NCBI GenBank assembly: GCA_964409645.1
Contig: CAYPEK010000157.1
Location: 1-7,879, forward strand
Direction: 5' to 3'
DNA from: CAYPEK01 sp964409645
Lineage (GTDB): Bacteria > UBP15 > UBA6099
DNA: 7,879 bases
A program made the translations under genes and the position numbers. Positions 6,020 through 7,879 of the stretch are shown piece by piece (the stretch's first letter is position 1; each line of letters opens with the position of its first letter). The notes beneath the pieces were generated by a model, which did no database searches, was not told the origin of the DNA, and was given only the letters and a program-made list of their open reading frames with translations.

Positions 6020-7582
6020 TTATTTGCCGGTAACTTTTCCGAGATACTCGTCGATCTTCGCGAACACCGCGTCCGCTTCGAGGTCGAGTCCGAGTTCGTG
6101 TCCCGACTTTTTGAACCACACGATCTCCTTGTCCGTCGAGGAGATTTTCTTGTAGATAACCTTCGCCGCTTCCGGGCTTACTACCGTGTCGCTCTTCGAC
6201 TGCAAAATCATAATCGGGCGGTCGAAGCCGTCGAGCCGCTGCTCGACCTGTTTCGACGCGTCGTAGAGCGAGGCGAACGAATCCGTCGCGAAGAACGGGT
6301 AGTTAGTGTCGCGCTCGGCCTTGAGGTTGAGGTCAGTGTAAGAGTTCGGGCTCCACCAGTATTTGAACACCTTCGCAAGCACGGGCGAGAGCGGCGAGAG
6401 CGGATCGGCAAACTTCAGCGCGGCCGCCATCGTCACCACGTTCGACACGAGCTCCGGATATTTGATCCCGAGGTCGAGCGAAACGAGGCCGCCCATCGAG
6501 AGTCCGATCACGACGATCTTCTTCGCGTGCTTCGAGAGTTCGAGCAGCGCCTTCTCGGCGTCCTCGACCCAGTCTTCGTACGTAACGCCGGCGAGGTCGT
6601 GCGGCACCGCGCCGTGGCCGCGCAGGATCGGGAACCGGTACGCCATCTTGCGCGCCTTCAGGAACGGCTCTATGCCGCGCACGCAGTCGAGCGACGATGT
6701 GAATCCGTGCAGCACGAGCGCGCCCCACTCGGATTTCCCTTCCTTTTTCGGGTAATATTTCAGGCCGGAGAGGTCCGGCTTCTTCATCGGCACTTCGATC
6801 GGCACGAAGCAGCGCTTGTGGTCGATCAGCTTCGAGATTTCGGCCATGACTTTTTGCGTGTGTTTTTTGATCGTTTCGCGGTCCACGCCTTCGAGACTCT
6901 TCTCTTTGAAGTGGATCGGCTTGCCGTAGCGGATCGTGATCGGCACCGGCTGCTGGATCGGCGGCATTTCGAAGCGCGGGTACATCTCGGGCGGGAACGC
7001 CTGCCCCGTGCCGGAGATTCCGCACGGGATGATCGGCACGCCCGCTTCGATCGCGAGCCGCACAACGCCCGATTTGCCGGGCAGCAACCCGGTGCGCGGG
7101 TCGAGCTGGTCGCGCATCACTTCCTCTTCGCCCGGGATCGTGCCTTCCGGGAATATCATCACAAGCCAGCCCGCCTTCAGCTTATCGATGATGTAGTCCA
7201 GTCCGTCCTTGTCGCCGCCGCGCCGGATGAACACCGACTCCGACAGGTCGATCAGCTTGCTCAGGATTGGCCATTCGGCAAACTCGCTTTTCGCCATGAA
7301 GTGCATGTCGCGCTCCGAGCTTGAGCCGAGCGCCTGCACGTCGAGCCAGCTCTGGTGGTTCGCCGCGACGATCGCCCCGCCCTCCGTCGGCACGTTCTCC
7401 ATGCCAATTACTTCGAGACTGTTGTTCTTTGTGAACCCGCTGTACATGTTCTGCTTGATCATCGTCACGACAGCTTCGCGCAGCGGTTCGTACACGCCCA
7501 CTCTTCTCGCAAGTTCAAGCGCGCCGCCGAACGCCATGTCCACCGGCTTTGCGATCTTGTTAAGGGCTTCGTATCGTTCCAT
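6020..7582 (-). CDS. PlsC-type acyltransferase fused to an Est30-like alpha/beta hydrolase
   Basis: A two-domain protein of 520 aa. Residues of about 50-240 form an LPLAT/PlsC domain: NHQSWLD (75-81, the HX4D catalytic motif), FIRRGG (118-123), FPEGT (144-148) and VPIIPCGISG (182-191). Such domains acylate lysophosphatidate or similar acceptors at the inner membrane. Residues of about 285-520 form an alpha/beta hydrolase resembling carboxylesterase Est30 or monoacylglycerol lipase: LHGF (291-294, oxyanion region), GLSMGG with nucleophile S362, acid D465 in SKSDTVVSPE, and H495 in KSGHELGLD. Both active sites look complete. A combined role in acyl transfer and ester hydrolysis of glycerolipids is inference; the hydrolase might act on acylglycerols or simple esters. 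ATG at 7582 follows AAGGGGG by 8 nt; the upstream in-frame GTG at 7645 abuts the -10 box and is rejected. No signal peptide is seen. The gene seems to be transcribed alone. Confidence 0.92.
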   Translation of the reverse strand: MERYEALNKIAKPVDMAFGGALELARRVGVYEPLREAVVTMIKQNMYSGFTKNNSLEVIGMENVPTEGGAIVAANHQSWLDVQALGSSSERDMHFMAKSEFAEWPILSKLIDLSESVFIRRGGDKDGLDYIIDKLKAGWLVMIFPEGTIPGEEEVMRDQLDPRTGLLPGKSGVVRLAIEAGVPIIPCGISGTGQAFPPEMYPRFEMPPIQQPVPITIRYGKPIHFKEKSLEGVDRETIKKHTQKVMAEISKLIDHKRCFVPIEVPMKKPDLSGLKYYPKKEGKSEWGALVLHGFTSSLDCVRGIEPFLKARKMAYRFPILRGHGAVPHDLAGVTYEDWVEDAEKALLELSKHAKKIVVIGLSMGGLVSLDLGIKYPELVSNVVTMAAALKFADPLSPLSPVLAKVFKYWWSPNSYTDLNLKAERDTNYPFFATDSFASLYDASKQVEQRLDGFDRPIMILQSKSDTVVSPEAAKVIYKKISSTDKEIVWFKKSGHELGLDLEADAVFAKIDEYLGKVTGK

Positions 7583-7645
7583 TTCTCTTTCCCCCTTAAT
7601 CCTTATTAGTAGTCGCCAGCCAAAGATGCTTGTGCAGGATTTCAC

Positions 7646-7673
7646 ATTATATCACATTCGGCATGTCAATCAA
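7646..7673 (-). promoter_or_regulatory. Predicted sigma70 extended -10 promoter for the acyltransferase-hydrolase gene
   Basis: On the minus strand a perfect TATAAT (7651-7646) is preceded by TGA, the same TGATATAAT as at purC. TTGATT at 7673-7668 is the -35 with a 16-nt spacer; a perfect TTGACA at 7669-7664 is also present but only 12 nt from the -10. Transcription would begin near 7639, giving a leader of about 57 nt before the ATG at 7582. Confidence 0.7.
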
Positions 7674-7718
7674 CTTTAAACAGGAAGCCAATCGCAGGCT
7701 GGCCTTAAACGCTACTAA

Positions 7719-7879
7719 TCACGCCTTGTCCGCGATCAGCGCGTAAAAGCCGGGTTCGTCAATGAATGTCTCTATGATGAAGCCCGCTTCCGAGCAGAGC
7801 GACCGCATCTCGCCGCCGGTCGGGAGCGTGTCGTGCATCACCGCCATGCAGCCGCTGTGGTGCTTGTTGATCCCCTCCG
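7719..7879 (-). CDS. C-terminal fragment of an unidentified protein, possibly a SAM-dependent methyltransferase
   Basis: The minus strand is open from the window edge to a TGA at 7721-7719, covering 52 complete codons; the start lies outside the window. The visible part includes GCMAVMHDTLPTGGEM (residues 9-24 of the fragment) and ends with AGFIIETFIDEPGFYALIAD plus KA. The ending, an AGF motif followed by a strand and a GFYALIA strand, is like the last beta hairpin of class I methyltransferases, but the SAM-binding motifs are not in the window, so the call is tentative. GC-rich third positions agree with the neighbouring genes. It lies upstream of the acyltransferase-hydrolase gene on the same strand, but a strong promoter between them argues for separate control. 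Confidence 0.65.
   Translation of the reverse strand, partial: EGINKHHSGCMAVMHDTLPTGGEMRSLCSEAGFIIETFIDEPGFYALIADKA

Noticed and set aside
5753..6155. Overlapping small open frames on the plus strand in the region after the second gap.
   Set aside because: They translate pyrimidine tracts into Phe/Ser/Leu low-complexity protein, run through a repeat and a terminator, and have no ribosome binding site.
5999..7324. A 441-codon open frame on the plus strand opposite the acyltransferase-hydrolase gene.
   Set aside because: Its translation is rich in Arg, His and Val with no recognisable domain, and it mirrors the GC-rich codon positions of the true gene, which has complete motifs, a ribosome binding site and a promoter.

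Overview
This is bacterial chromosomal DNA, GC-rich in the genes and noticeably AT-richer between them. It comes from a draft, probably metagenome-derived assembly: there are two runs of exactly 100 Ns, and each is flanked by the same 55 nt on both sides. Promoters look sigma70-type, two of them with an extended -10 (TGATATAAT), and two starts share an AAGGGGG-type ribosome binding site 8 nt from ATG. I cannot name the phylum from this window.

Layout from left to right. (1) 58-1739, minus strand: purC (SAICAR synthetase, purine synthesis), followed 68 nt later by a membrane-anchored M48 zinc protease, possibly one transcript from a promoter at 1776-1804. (2) 1740-1908: divergent promoter region with a GC-rich stem-loop just before the next gene. 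(3) 1909-3753, plus strand: a 614-residue radical SAM protein of the TIGR03960 type (B12-binding-like N-domain, CxxxCxxC cluster, extra C-terminal cysteine cluster). (4) 3754-4024: gene-free, holding one copy of a degenerate dispersed repeat that ends in a heptanucleotide tandem array. (5) 4025-5505, minus strand: a GPH/MFS_2-type sugar transporter. The assembly interrupts it with an N gap and a duplicated 55-mer; removing both restores a continuous 441-residue protein. Its promoter lies so close to the ATG that the mRNA is probably leaderless. (6) 5506-6019: gene-free, with the second gap, a perfect 8-bp hairpin, the second copy of the dispersed repeat and a strong intrinsic terminator. (7) 6020-7582, minus strand: a fusion of a PlsC-type glycerolipid acyltransferase with an Est30-like alpha/beta hydrolase. 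(8) 7719-7879, minus strand: the C-terminal end of another gene, perhaps a methyltransferase.

The genes do not form one pathway; they look like housekeeping and envelope/lipid functions in separate transcription units. The most notable points are the acyltransferase-hydrolase fusion, the related repeats bracketing the transporter, the probable leaderless transporter mRNA, and the paired 55-mer gap artefacts, which suggest that the transporter segment was a separate path in the assembly graph. I found no RNA gene, CRISPR array or insertion sequence.
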